The notes: generated by a model not told the origin, from the sequence alone. Counted from the stretch's first letter, positions 1 through 11,399 are shown. The stretch: DNA of 64,000 nt from Kryptolebias marmoratus (GCF_001649575.2 NC_051434.1:20710571-20774570), one strand, 5' to 3'. Program-made: numbers and translations.

Positions 1-146
1 CATGGTTTGAAGTTCTGTTCATGAGTTTTGTTATTTAGTCTAGTTGCTGCCCCGTCAGCCTTTGTTTTGTTTCCGTTAATAAATTAGTTCCTTTTTTCAA
101 AATGAGTCTGCGCTCTGGGTTCACCTCCTTTTCCCCACATCATATC
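1..146 (+). mobile_element. LTR, 3' part, family A (cut by window start)
   Basis: This is the 3' end of the same LTR family as 55448-55949, in + orientation. It has an AATAAA-type signal near 80 followed by the diagnostic U5 motif GAGTCTGCGCTCTGGGTTC and a pyrimidine-rich end. The terminal TGACA is altered here (CATCATATCA). The 5' part lies outside the window. Confidence 0.75.
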
Positions 147-429
147 AACAATAAAGACTGAAAGGTTAGATAGTTATCGTCTGCCCCTATGAAAGGTGGG
201 TGATAAAGTAATTGCCTGTGTCTGTGTATTTGTGTGAATGATTGTCTCTCTCTCTAGACTCTTTCATAAAAGTTCTGCAAAATGGGCGCTGTCCTGTCCA
301 TCTTTTGGGGTGCCTCTGACCATTAATAAAACACTGATGGATCCACCCAGGCTGTAGCATTCAGAAATGAAGCGAGCAGGGTGGAACCGAAAAAGGCGTG
401 GAACAAAAATCAGCTGCTTTTATGTGTTG
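147..429. other. intron, nothing recognised
   Basis: Moderately AT-rich sequence with a short CT run near 247. I recognise no gene or repeat. Confidence 0.5.
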
Positions 430-1671
430 CTCAATGGTTTATTTGTGTGACGGACGTCTCCTTGATAGTGTAGCAGTTGTGTTTGCGTTCAACAACACGG
501 CGTGGCAAGAGTTCGGGCGGACGGCCCGGGCGCCGTCCATGGCAGGTCAGACGAGAGTGGAGAAGACCTGAGCAAGGCGTCCTTCCGGCAAAGCAGGCGA
601 GAGCGAGGCATCGACAGGGACCCTTGGTGTGGCAGGCGAGACAGAGGCGTCTTCCAGGACCATCTGCGTGACAGGCGAGACGAAGGTGTCGTCCGAGACC
701 CTCGATGTGGCAGGGGAGACAGAGGCGTCATCCGGGACGCTCCCGAAGACAGCTGCTGGGAGCTCCTGAGGTTCTAAAAGCCTTTGGGATGGACATCCTG
801 AGGGGCCTAACATCCCTGGAGGAGGCTCGAGAACGGGGGCCCTGGTAGCTCAAGCGCGGCCTGGTGAGAGGTGTCGTCGAACACGACGCCCTCGGAGACA
901 CTGACAGGTGGAGGGTCGTCGTCGCTGACCCCAACTAAGGCAGACTTGGTAGACTCTGGAGGCACTGCAGGCAGCGCTGAGAGCGGGACTGAGAGTGGCT
1001 TGGGTGACTGGGTGGTCTTGGGTGATTTGGCTGGCTCGGGAGACTCGGTGGGCTTGGCTGGTTTGGGTTATTGGGCAGACTTTGGAGACTTTATGATACT
1101 GGCTGGCTTGGGTGAAGAACATGGCTGCTGGTCTATGGATGCATTGATGAGCTGTCCTTTAAACTTAGTTACTTCATTAAAAAAGTTCATGAAAACAGGA
1201 AAGTTGAGGAGACCAGGTTGAAACAGAAGAATATTTTCAATAATATTGCAGGTGGTGATGTTGTGTCTGGGTTCCGGATTATTTGTCAATGAAGTAAACA
1301 GTTTTTGAATTTTAAACAAAATGTCCAAGAGTTCGGCAGGGGAGAGTTCCGAGGCTGTTACGTGGGCGGGGAATAAAGTGGGATCCTAAACTGTACTTGA
1401 AAAAGGTGGTAATTGTGATACATGAACAGGAGTAGTTGGAGATGCTGACCTAGCCGTGGCCGATGGTGGCGTGGAGGATGCCGCGGCCGATGCCCCTATT
1501 TGTTGGCAGGGACCGTGAGTCGCGGAAGGGAACTCCCTGGAAGACAGAGCCCATCAAGAGAACTTAGAGGGTGCTCTTTCCGCAACTCCGAAAGGATCCG
1601 TGTTTTCTCCTTTACGGAGAAAGCAACACAGGGGATGAGGTCTGCTGGGTTCTGACGTGACTGGGTCATTC
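430..1671 (-). pseudogene. LTR-retrotransposon internal region, gag-like relic with Ser/Pro-rich repeats
   Basis: This GC-rich block abuts the inner side of the antisense LTR at 1672. Read on the minus strand, the bases just inside the LTR lead into a frame with NPADLIPCVAFSVKEKTR, placed where a Gypsy-type gag start (Asp-Pro-Ala) is expected. It continues in several frames through a segment LLDILFKIQKLFTSLTNN (near 1328-1260), then Pro/Lys/Ser repeats (SPKPAS-type, near 1130-960), then a Ser/Pro repeat in which DASVSPAT-like units recur about every 13 residues (near 770-600). Stops and frame changes break it everywhere, so it is non-functional. No protease or reverse transcriptase is seen. 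Assignment to Gypsy gag is inference. A non-autonomous LTR element with a low-complexity gag-position ORF is the alternative. Confidence 0.5.
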
Positions 1672-1965
1672 TGTCAGTAGCAGGGAAGACGGAGGCGAAC
1701 CCAGAGCACAGACTCATCTTAAAAATGAAACAAATTTATTAACATCAATGGAAAACAAAACAAACTGCTGACGTGGCAGCGAAATACAGACAATAACAAA
1801 AATCCAGAAATGATGAAACAAGAGGCGAGGCAAGGCAAGGCATGGAGCAAAAGCGAGAACCAAAATGAATGACCCAGTAAGGAGTGAATGAAAAGAGACC
1901 AGCTATAAAGAACAGAGGGTGAGATGAAAATTAGTTGCAGCTGGGGAACATGACAAGAGACAGGT
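1672..1965 (-). mobile_element. LTR, family A, antisense, truncated
   Basis: Starts TGTCAG and carries, in reverse, the GAGTCTGCGCTCTGGGTTC-type U5 motif and a TTTATTAA signal. The LTR homology stops after AGACAGGTGAGG near 1965, where it runs directly into a fragment of the ~300-bp repeat. Confidence 0.7.
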
Positions 1966-2050
1966 GAGGTACTCAGTTCTGTGGATATTGAGCTATGATG
2001 TGGTAGTAGCTGAGAGTCATCCCTTACACAGACAGTTCTGGCAGATTTGT
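1966..2050 (+). repeat. ~300-bp dispersed repeat, short fragment
   Basis: Contains the unit core GAGCTATGATGTGGTAGTAG and GCTGAGAGTCATCCC, joined directly to the truncated LTR. Confidence 0.65.
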
Positions 2051-3484
2051 TTGGAGGCAATATGCATGACTTTGAGGATTGCTAGTTTCATTTCAAATGT
2101 TCCCTAAACAAATCTTGTTTAAACATTGAAGTCTTTCAGGGATAGGTGAATGAATTGTACTCATTTTGTTATTAATTTCTCAGTAAATCTGCACATCTTT
2201 GCGTCAGCATCTTAACACACTGTTGAAGATATTTAGAACACGTTGAGGGCTTTTCTAAGGACTCCGTTTGTATCTGAAACACGAGGATGCTCCTAAACAC
2301 ACACACACACACACTTAATAAGGGGGAAATGTGAAGGTGCATGTGAGTGTGTTTAAGGGAGGGGGAGTTAATTTGCTCTGCTTTGCTCTTGTACGGTCCC
2401 ATTACTCATTATTTATTTAGAGAGAGTACACTCTTCAGCAGTGTGACCTTTTAAACACAGTCCTTGTTGAAGCAGCTTGAGTAGCTTTAAGAAGTCCCAG
2501 AATGCATCAGTGGTATGATCCCTGATGTTCTAACCTGTAAAGTCACCAACCAGGCCACTGAAACGGAGTCGGGACGTGCGGCAAATGACAACAGTGAGAT
2601 ATGTATGAAAACAATATGGGCTTTTTTCCCAGCAATTAGTCTTGACTGAATCAATGAATGAGTGGATTGTCTTGTTTTTCAGCCGGCCTTAAAGACGATA
2701 GTGGGATTTGTGGACAAGTCATTTCAAATGAAAGTGATATCAGACTCGTTTACAGAAGATCTTTTGCTGGGGTCTTTCAGATCTCGCTGCTTGTGGAGGA
2801 AACGTAGCCTGGCAGATTAAGTGGCTCAGCTGCATGTTCACCTCCATCTTTGGAGACGTTTCAATGACGATACAGGCTGAGACATTGTTCGGAGGGGAGG
2901 GGTGACGGTGTCCGTTTACCCAGGAGAGAGCTGGTGTAATCCATCAGCCTGGCTGCTGCCTGTTCAGCACAGCCGGACTCAGCTGCATGCTGCTAACCAC
3001 TCCTTCACCTCCCTCTCACTTGCCTTCTTTCTCCATCCATCGTCCGTTCACCGCAGACTCGCCAGTCTGTCTCTGCTGAACACTAAAAGCTTCCCCAGAT
3101 TTTATCCTTTATCAGACCTGCTCATCAGCCGCTGACCTCACCGCTAACAAAACATTTAACGTGATGCACCAGAAAGCATCTGGAGTTTCAGTCAGCATCC
3201 AGAAAACAGAAGAAAGGTGTCGGTTCTGATTAAACAGATAAACGCGTAGGGGCGTCCAGCATAAATAAATCTGAATGCATAACATCTTTGAGTTGTTTGT
3301 TCTTATTCTTGAGATTTTAGCCGAGATGGAGGAAGACTCAAAAAAGAAAATATTGGTATAGGATTTGTGCTCCATTACCTGAATAAATTCATCTTTGCCT
3401 AACAACTGTGTAGTTAGACATTTGAAATAAAGTAAATTATTGTTTGTCATCCTAAAAAGCAGATCATATAATCACCTGTGTGTC
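2051..3484. other. intron; short CA microsatellite, otherwise nothing recognised
   Basis: An AC dinucleotide tract lies at about 2296-2314. The rest looks like single-copy intron. A short open frame at 2902-3135 has no recognisable domain. Confidence 0.5.
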
Positions 3485-3965
3485 TGTAGGTTTGCCAGCA
3501 AAATATTTCATGAACCACTGGATGGACTTTACTTAAACTCTCAGAAAGTAATCAAGTGTACATCTACAGCTAATAAACATTTGAAGTCAACCTGATTGAC
3601 AATAGCTGCCACAACTAATCAGCCTTTGCCAGCACAAAAATGGTTAACTCAGTTTTATAGACACTGAGCTATAATTTGATGTGGTGGTAGCTGAATAATT
3701 CTGAGTGTTACACATTCTGCAACATCTTTGCCTAGAACTTGTGCCTTAACTATTGGCCCCAGTTGGCAAGGTATTTGATGAACCACTAGATGGATTTTTG
3801 TGAAACACTTAGAAAGTAATCATTGTCTGTACAACTGCAAATCATTAACTTTTGGAATCAGCCCAATTCAAGACATCTGTCACAGCTAATCGACTTTAGC
3901 CAACACAAAAATGGCTATACTTGAAGTGCTAACAGATAATGTGAGGTCTCCCCATACAACATGAG
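3485..3965 (+). repeat. ~300-bp dispersed repeat, about 1.6 tandem units
   Basis: Two successive copies of the landmark 'AAATATTT-CATGAACCACTGGATGGA' are about 270 bases apart (3498 and 3768). Between them are the other landmarks of the unit: the ATGGCTGCCACAGCTAA-like box, ACACAAAAATGG, GAGCTA-AATTTG-TGTGGTAG, and TTTGCCTAGAACTTGTGCCTTAAC. Confidence 0.8.
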
Positions 3966-5125
3966 ATCTCTCATAATGTAATTTGACCTAAACGGCTATA
4001 ACGTTATCTCTTCTCATCATAAGATGATCTTAGTTTAAAATGATGTCATGAAAGGCAATGACAATATGCATTCCTTCAAGGAATGCTAGACCTTTAATTT
4101 ATTTATCTTATTTTTGTTGGTCAGGAAATCCTACTAGCAACCTTTAGGTACCAAGCCGCCACAGGTTGCTCTAAGCCAGGACATGGTGTTGTTTTCTTTT
4201 CAGTTCTACAAAAATCCACATGGAGCCCATTCTCACGGAGCAGCAACACTTTCAGAAACATGTTCCTGACTCAGCATCAGGATGGTAAAAACCTACATGT
4301 TGGCACTTCTAATCACAACTAGTTAGGCAGATTCTACCCAGTTCAAAATAAGTATTTAGCAAGTTCTGTTATTTTAAAGAGGATCTGGAATAATGTGGAT
4401 AGGTTCTAATTACATTATCAGCTTCTTGGGTAATGGTTACTGACTTCCTTCTTGTCTGTGATTGGTCCGTTCTCTACATACACTGTGCAACGTTGAGCGA
4501 GCAAACAGGCAGAGCGGAGCATACAGGAGAGGTAAGCAAGCAGAGATGATATGCACGAGCGAGGCTGAGCGAGCGTGTGGGAGAGTTGACTGCACATAGG
4601 ACGCATTATTGTCTGCTCAGATTAATATTTTCTGTTCAAAACTCAAACTGTGCATTTTTGAGTCCCGCTGTGCACACATATCCGTCTCACCTTGCGCTCA
4701 ACTTTGTGGCAAAAACAAACCTCTGTATATCTGCTCAGTTGCTTTGGCTTCCAGGGCCCAAAGTGACAGTGGGCATGCATGATACAGGCTGCTACATTAT
4801 TGTTTCTCAATGTTTCTCAATTGTTTCTCATTATTGTTTCTCAATGTTTTAAGTCTCCCAAATACACCAAAGACAGTTTGAAGCAAACAAATCAACTTTG
4901 TTTACAAGTGGATAAGAGGTGCAACCAGCGCAAAATCCCTGGGGATACCAGGAACACACGATTGCATTTTTTTTTCGGTGAGGAATTTGAAAACATGGGA
5001 ATATATTAGGATTTTACACTCCAAATAATGTAATAAAGGGAAAAGCATTTAGTTTTCACAAGATACAGACATTATTTGGCACACATTGTATATTACTTTT
5101 TTTATGTTTTATATTGTCTTATTTT
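3966..5125. other. intron; short tandem repeat of TGTTTCTCA at 4798-4850
   Basis: At 4798-4850 the word TGTTTCTCA recurs five times with small spacers. Near 4490-4580 there is a GCGAGC-rich stretch. No gene was recognised. Confidence 0.5.
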
Positions 5126-5335
5126 ATATGTGACGGCTTATTTTCCCCCATTGCAATGCGTAGAGGGGACTTGGCAATACCCTCAGTCCGACTGTCCATC
5201 CAATTCACGTTGTAAGCTGGATAACTTGAAAAATAAGTGACATTCCAACTTCCCTTTTGGTATGTAGATGTGCCTAGGCATAAGTAAGGTCACTATCAAA
5301 AGTTGGGTTGCCACATCAAAAATCAAGATGGCCAC
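5126..5335 (+). repeat. dispersed repeat R1, copy 1
   Basis: Shares an ordered set of words with 17440-17620: CTTGGCAATA, a GTCCAT/ATCCAAT stretch, GGATAACTTG-AAAATAA, CATTTTGGT-TGT, GGGTTGCCAC and AAGATGGCCACTACCA. Class unknown. Confidence 0.55.
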
Positions 5336-5343
5336 TACCATAT

Positions 5344-6479
5344 ATACTCACTAGCCACTTTATTAAGTACACCTTGCTAGTACCAGGTTGGACCCCATTT
5401 TGCCTTCAAAACTGCCTTAATCCTTTGTGGCATAGATTCAACAAGGTACTGGAACCATTCCTCAGAGAGTCTGGTCCATATTGACATGAAAGCATCACAC
5501 AGTTGCTGCACATTTGTCGGCTGCACATCCATGATGCAAAACTCCCATTCCACCACAACCCAAAGGTGCTCTATTGGATTGAGATCTGGTGGCTGTGGAG
5601 GCCATTCGAGTACAGTGAACTCATTGTTGTGTTCAAGAAACCATTCTGAGACAATTCATGCTTCATGACCTGGTGAGTTATCTTACTGGAAGTAGCCATC
5701 AGAAGATGGGTACACTGTAGTCATAAAGGGATGGACATGGTCAGCAACAATACTCAGGTAGGCTGTGGCGTTGACACAATGCTCAGTTGGTACTAATGGG
5801 CCCAAAGTGCACCAGGAAAATATCCCCTACACCATTGCACCACCACCACCAGCCTGAACCATTGATACAAGGCTGGATGGATCCATGCTTTCATGTTGTT
5901 GACACTGAATTCTGACCCTACCAACTGAATGTCACAACAGAAATCGACCATCAGACCAGGCAACATTTTTCAAACCTTCTATTGTCCAATTTTGGTGAGC
6001 TGAATTGTAGCCTCAGCTTTCTGTTCTTAGCTGACAGGAGTGGCACCCGGTGTGGTCTTCTGCTGCTCTAGCCCATCTGCCTCATGGTTCGACGTGTTGT
6101 GCGGTCAGAGATGCTGTTTTGCATACCTCTGTCATCAACAAGGCATTTGTGCCCACACAACTGCCGCTCACTGGATATTTTCTCTTTTTCAGACCATTCT
6201 CTGTAAACCCTAGAGATGGTTGTGCGTGAAAATCCCAGTAGATCAGCAGTTTCTGAAATACTCAGACCAGCCCGTCTGGCACCAACAACCATGCCACGTT
6301 CAAAGTCACTTAAATCACCTTTCCTCACCATTCTATTGCTTGGTTTGGAGTGCAGTAGATCGTCTTGACCATGTCTACATGCCTAAATGCATTGAATTGC
6401 TGCCATGTGATTGGCTGATTCGCCAATGCGTTAATGAGCAGTTGGACAGGTGTACTTAATAAAGTGGCCGGTGAGTGTT
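5344..6479 (-). mobile_element. Tc1/mariner-type DNA transposon, inactive
   Basis: Inverted termini: left ACTCAC/TAG-CCACTTTATTAAG near 5346, right the complement CTTAATAAAGTGGCCGGTGAGT ending near 6476. The length of about 1.1 kb fits the family. The transposase lies on the minus strand. The readable N-terminus (6331 to 6068) contains a Tc3/Tc1-type helix-turn-helix (FERGMVVGARRAGLS, ETADLLGFSRTTISRVYREW). An internal deletion joins the HTH linker (CLVDDRG) to a segment that should lie further on (MQNSISDRTTRRTMRQMG). Downstream catalytic-domain frames toward 5450 are broken by stops. Non-autonomous. Confidence 0.85.
6068..6331 (-). pseudogene. Tc1-like transposase, DNA-binding half
   Basis: An 87-residue open frame starting MVRKGDLSDFERGMVVG. 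The HTH occupies about residues 10-45 (SISETADLLGFSRTTISRVYREW). It ends at a stop after RRTMRQMG, where the DDE catalytic domain should follow. It sits inside the inverted-repeat element 5344-6479 in the expected orientation. About 25 residues between the HTH and the following segment appear deleted relative to intact fish copies I know of, so the protein cannot be functional. Confidence 0.75.
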
Positions 6480-7040
6480 TATGTGAACAACCCATTTATT
6501 TGAGGAAACTATACTTCTTAGCTAAAAAAAAAACAACAAAAAAACAAAAGAACTAGAAAGCAGAGTTTACTCAAATGATTGGAGTGACCTAAGATTAATC
6601 TATGGTTTCCACCATTGGCCATCCTCTGGCTCCTCCATTGTGCCTCCCGCCTCGGACAGAGAATTATCACTACAGTAAGGTGAATATAATCTCCCTCCAA
6701 ATCTTTATTACCAAAGATGTAATGTAAGACTCCATCGTTTGTGAAAAACTGTCTCTACATTTAGTTTCAGTAGTTTCATGTCCGTGCAGCTAAACAGCAT
6801 TGGGCGCAGCCTGTTTGAGTGTCTCCCTTGATGCTTTTGTTCTTGGAATCAAACAATATTAACACTAAAGGATGTATATTTGTATGCCCTGTTCAATTCC
6901 AGTTGAGAAAAACACTCATCTCAAAAACTAACGACATTCACTTTTCAAGACACTCAGCGACAGGGGAAAAAGGTGTTCCGCTTGTATTAAGTGGGCTGTG
7001 TAGTAGTGACTGTGATTGATAAAGAAAGAAGATAAACTTT
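6480..7040. other. intron, nothing recognised
   Basis: AT-rich with an A-rich tract near 6523-6550. Confidence 0.45.
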
Positions 7041-7240
7041 AAGGTCCGTCCCTTAGGGAGAGGGGGTAGGATTTAATAAGTGTGTACCTCTTCCTGCTCC
7101 TTTTTGGACAAAAAAATTGACCTTATTATTGAGATCTAATGTATAGTTATTTCATGCTGTTATGGTTAGTATTGTTTATTACTTTTAGGCTCTGTCTTGT
7201 TTTTTTTCTGTTCTATTTGTTCGAAATAAATATTTATTTC
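7041..7240 (+). mobile_element. LINE 3' end fragment (L1/Tx1-type tail)
   Basis: Contains the ordered words GGGGGTAGGATTTAATAAG, CTTCTTCCTGCTCC-like CTCTTCCTGCTCCTTTTTGG, and a terminal TTCGAAATAAA (7220-7230), a layout I recognise from the 3' UTR of common fish LINEs. No reverse transcriptase is attached. Confidence 0.5.
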
Positions 7241-8458
7241 AGTAAAAAAAACATTAATTTAATCATACTAACGACAGTAAACTATTTAAAATTGCTCTGG
7301 TTCTTTGATAAAAAGCTTTTGCTCAAAGTTAATTCTCCATATTTGCAATTAAATCAAGTTAGGGTGAAAAAAAAGAAAAAACTCTTTAACTTCTGCCCAG
7401 CATAATTAGCATGACTGTAATTCTCCTCTTGAATTAATGATTCACAGGCTAATGTTTAGCATCTTAATTTGCTGCTGCAGAGTAATTGTGAGTTCCTCCA
7501 CCTCTTTGGTTTGCCGACCCAATAATGGCCCGACAACTCGGCTCTTCCTTGCTAAAATTAGCACCTGTGTGCCATTCTTAGCCGTGGTAATGTCAAAGCG
7601 CTGCGCGGGGAAGTGAAAGTGAACGGAGCTCTTTATGTGCACGTCTGGAAACGAGAAACCAGTGTGGATCAGGTTCTGATTCGTTCAACTGTATCACTGA
7701 CTGTAACTCTATATGTCGTCACGGGACACTGAGGAGGCACTGGAGGACTTTCCACTGTTGTCCAATCTGTCTCGGAGGCTGTGATGGGAGGAAAGAAGTT
7801 TAGTTCCTCTACAGGACATCTCATGTAACATCTTAAAACATCAGCCTATGCGGCAGCTAATTCCAAACCCCAGATAAACGCTTCATTTTTAGTCATTAAT
7901 CTCACGCTTTTGTTTTTTCTTTTAACCTCAGCTCCCCCGCAGACAAAGAATAATCTGAAGCAAGTCAACCTATTATTAGAAAATATTACAGCCACAGTAG
8001 CTGCATTAATATTTGATAATCCTAAAATATTTTAATCTCCTTTTGTAATTAAACTTTTGACAGTCATGTAATGAAGGTTGAGCCAAAGAAATGTGGAAAA
8101 CACATAACTATTTAATTAGTTCCTGAATTCATTAAAGACTTTTTGCACATATATATGTGATCATTCACGGGAAAATGACGTGCTGGGACCTTTAAAACTT
8201 TCTCTTGTTCAAAATGTAAATGGTCAAACTTCAGGAACAAAGCAAATCCTAACTGCACACATCAATTAAAATGAAAAAAAAATGGGAATGATCTCAACTA
8301 CTGTAATGTTTTCTTTGAATTTCTTTATTCTGTTTGGAAAAAAAAAGAAATTATTGGCTTTTGGTCAATTCAGATGTCTGTCAGCTTTGGTCACTGGGTA
8401 CCCACTTTTCTCCACTATGTACCCTTTTTGGCAGACTCCATAACATGATGATTCAATT
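7241..8458. other. intron; possible conserved non-coding block 7420-7660
   Basis: 7420-7660 is free of recognisable repeats and carries clustered homeodomain-type AATTA words (AGCATAATTAGCATGAC, TTGAATTAATGATTC), a GCTGCTGCAG box and a CAAAGCGCTGCGCGG stretch. That is the look of a conserved element, but conservation cannot be judged from one sequence. Confidence 0.3.
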
Positions 8459-8913
8459 CAACAATCGCGGCATCCAGAGCATTTCTTCCACTGCACCTCT
8501 CTTCCTCTCTTCCTGAAGTCTCAGGAGAATCCCCATAAGTTTAAGAAAACAGCAACAACACAGGGCCAATGTTGTCCATAACGCTTCTGTTGTTGACACA
8601 ACTTGCGCTAAGTTTCAGTAGTGCACCCCCGCTTCTACCCACGGCCCCGCCCCCCGCAACACGAGGAGGCATTCCTCTGCTACCGACCAAACTGGCCGGT
8701 GTGAACAGGATGCATTCTGTATAGAGCCGAGCGGAGTAGAGCGGGACTTCTGAATTAGGGTCTGTGTAAAAGAGGCATATATTAAAACAAAAAATATATT
8801 TCTCTTCCCCATCTTTTTCCATTTTCAAACATTTTTGAAAAAGCTCCAGGGAGCCGCTAGGGCAGCGCCAAAGAGCCGCATGCGGCTCTAGAGCCGCGGG
8901 TTGCCGACCCCCG
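8459..8913. mobile_element. hAT-type non-autonomous element, 5'-truncated copy
   Basis: Nearly identical to the right half of the full-length element 60113-60986: it starts at ACAATCGCGGCATCCAGAGC, shares CAACACGAGGAGGC and AGAGCCGCATGCGGCTCTAG, and ends GGGTTGCCGACCCCCG. The left terminus is missing, so no target duplication can be assigned. Confidence 0.8.
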
Positions 8914-9074
8914 GTCTAAACTAACAAGACATTTTTCTGTCTAAATACTTTTAGATCATTTTGTTTTTCGGGAGATGAATTTTGTTGAATCTCATATATC
9001 TTTTCTTTCTGCTGTATGCTCAGGTGTGCATTTATTCCATATGTTGAGTTTTTATTAGTTATTTAACATCACTG

Positions 9075-9235
9075 TACACTGTGATTGACAGCCCTTTTAT
9101 TGAGCTGAGACGGTGTGTGACTTTCCTGTTGAGGGTACAGCCCTAGTGCGCAAGCTTTGGCTTCCATAAAACCTGACATTTTGGCTTCAATTCTGAGCAG
9201 TGGCGCTTCACCCATTTATATTAATGTGAATGGGT
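9075..9235 (+). repeat. dispersed repeat R2, copy 1
   Basis: Shares GTGATTGACA, a GCGCAAGCTTTGGC-like box, and CATTTTGGCTTCAATTCTG, a short spacer, then CACCCATTTATATTAATG with 35425-35640. Class unknown. Confidence 0.5.
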
Positions 9236-9289
9236 CAAACTTTAAAATTAACATTAAGTGTCATTTCAAGCAACATCGAAAACTCTCAC

Positions 9290-9530
9290 ATGATCTGTTA
9301 GCGCTTGGAGTATGTGTTGTTACTGACTGTTTCCTACCGCCACACCAAATTATAGCTCAATATTGTTAAAATTCACTAAGGTATCGCCATCTTTGTATAG
9401 GTCAAGGTTGATTACCTGTTGCAGCCATCTTGAACTGGTTTGAATTCTAAAGTTCAACAGCCAATAATTACTTTCTGAGAGTTTCATTAAGTTCCATCCA
9501 GTGGTTGATGACAACTTTAGTAAAAGACAA
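9290..9530 (-). repeat. ~300-bp dispersed repeat, one antisense unit
   Basis: Antisense order of landmarks: GCGCTTGGAGTATGTGTTGT, CACACCAAATTATAGCTCAA, CAGCCATCTTGAACTGG, AATTACTTTCTGAGAGTTTC, CCATCCAGTGGTTGATGA. Confidence 0.75.
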
Positions 9531-9551
9531 ACAGGTTGGCGCCAACAGCGG

Positions 9552-10003
9552 TGGCTCTGGCATACGCCATCTGAAGTCAAGAAGTCGGCTCGCGGTCATG
9601 TGGTTGAGAGATGTTCATTTTCGGACACACCTTTCATAGTCTACGAGGAACTTGGCTCAGAACTCCTAGGAAGCTCCTCCCTCCTCCTACAGCTTTAAAA
9701 CGGGTTTTTTTTTCCACCCCCTGCTGGCTTCTCAACTTTCCTGTCCTCTTTTTGCTGGAACAGTTGTAAAGACGGCTGTATTTTCTGACAGCCTCGGCCA
9801 GCTGCTTCTCAGTGCCCACAACAATTTCTGACCAGTTACACAATATTTGATGCAAACCCCTGTTATAAACAGTTTGGTCTGGGCCTTGTGTCGAGAAGCG
9901 GCGGATGAAGCTGCTACGAGAACAAAATGACACAACTTTCGTCACGCAACCAAGTGAATGAGAGCAGACTTCGTGACTTCTCATCGAGTATGACTCCTGC
10001 TCA
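9552..10003. mobile_element. TTAA-type MITE, copy A
   Basis: Inverted ends: left CATACGCCATCTGAAGTCA then AGTCGGCT; right, read in reverse, CATACTCGATGAGAAGTCAC then AGTCTGCT. The interior shares CTAGGAAGCTCCTCCCTCC, GGCTTCTCAACTTTCCTG and GCTGGAACAGTTGTAAA with copy B (14492-15124). The outermost TTAA is lost in this copy. Confidence 0.75.
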
Positions 10004-10937
10004 ATTGTCAAAGTTTTAAGCGAAGACATGGAGACTGAAAGTACCGTATGTATTGGTAATCAGTTAATCAGTTGTAGACAAACAGCTAATATTAAAATCT
10101 GTTCAGTGATTCATTAGATATTTTGCTAAAGTTACACAGACAAATGACACATACACAGGCACAGACATTATCACTTTGGCTTTGCGTAGAGTGGATGCAT
10201 ATAATGATACAAGCTTATGGTAAGTGCATAGATGCCAAACATTAACAGTTTTGTACCCTACTGGTATGAAATGAAAACATCAGGATACAAAGTGGCAGAG
10301 GTATAAAATGACCAGCACTGATCTGAAACCGCTGTTGGGTTTTTCTTCCCTTTATAGTAAAGTTCATGTCTAAAATTTATTTTTTCTTTGTGCTACTGTG
10401 TATAAACTGTTAAAAAAGTTAGATTTGTTTTTTCTGATCGGCAGATCAGTTCAGGAAGTTTTCCACACCAAACCGTGAAACTTAACATTTTAATCCTAAA
10501 TCATCACCCTGAGGAACTAAACATTTTCTAAAACTAAGGAGCTTAAACTGGATTCCTGATTTTCTTTAAGTTTTCTCATGGTTATACAAAGTTCAGAACA
10601 AAGTGATGAAGAAAGAAAAGATGAAGATTAAATGAGAGACTGAGAACTTTTTCTTCTTCCGTGCAGCAACGGCAGCAGCTCTTTAAAGGATCTAGAGTCG
10701 GTCTTTGCTCCTCAGAGTCCTCAGAGACTCATTAGGTTCTCCTTCATCCATAAACTGGTCCTCCTTCATGAGTGAAAACTCCACTCAGTTGGCTCCCTGA
10801 GCTGAAACACCACAAGGAATCCTTTACTGCAGCTGGCAACGCTTCATAATGTCCAACCTGGGTCACTGCTGTGTTCACATCCAAAAGCAGAGATGGGCAT
10901 TCCAAGTAGAAATACTCTGCCTACCTCCAGCAGTCAA
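10004..10937. other. intron, nothing recognised
   Basis: No gene, repeat homology or strong motif was noticed. Confidence 0.4.
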
Positions 10938-11262
10938 AACTATACCTAAAAGCTAAAATTAGCAAAACATTAACTAAGAGCTAAAATTAGCAAAACTATA
11001 GCTTAAAGCCAAAAGTAGCAAAAGAAGACAAAATAGAGCAGGTAATTATATTTCAGTGAACAATGTTTTTAAAATAAATAAACATGCATTCATATGGTGA
11101 TTTATTTTTATAAATGACAATAAATAATTCATAAACTCTAAAAGACACAAATACTAAACATCAAAACGCACTTCTGATGAAACTGAACGTTTTCATCTAT
11201 GATTGGTTAAAATAGCACAAACTATTCAGAAACAGTTTGCAAAAACAAAGAAACTAGCTAGT
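10938..11262. repeat. degenerate AGCTAAAA/TTAGCAAAAC repeat plus flanking module, copy 1
   Basis: The words AGCTAAAATTAGCAAAAC recur at about 20-30-base spacing at 10950-11046. A linked module (GATTGGTTAAAATAGCACAA then an AGTTTGC/AGTTTGA word) follows at about 11200-11245 and is also found at 15400 and 52070. Confidence 0.6.
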
Positions 11263-11399
11263 GTGAAAGTTTAATCAGCATTAACCCAATTTGAAGAAGA
11301 GTTGTTTATCAAAATGACAATCAGAACAACTGTATAATTGTGGATATTTTAATCACAATTTAAATAATCGAAAATCATTGCCCATCTCTACATTTCATC

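Noticed and set aside
8541..8828. Minus-strand open frames inside the hAT copies (also 60658-60885)
   Set aside because: The frames differ between the two copies and carry no transposase motif.
9634..10029. 131-residue minus-strand open frame
   Set aside because: It lies in the TTAA-type MITE copy A; the other copies do not keep the frame open.
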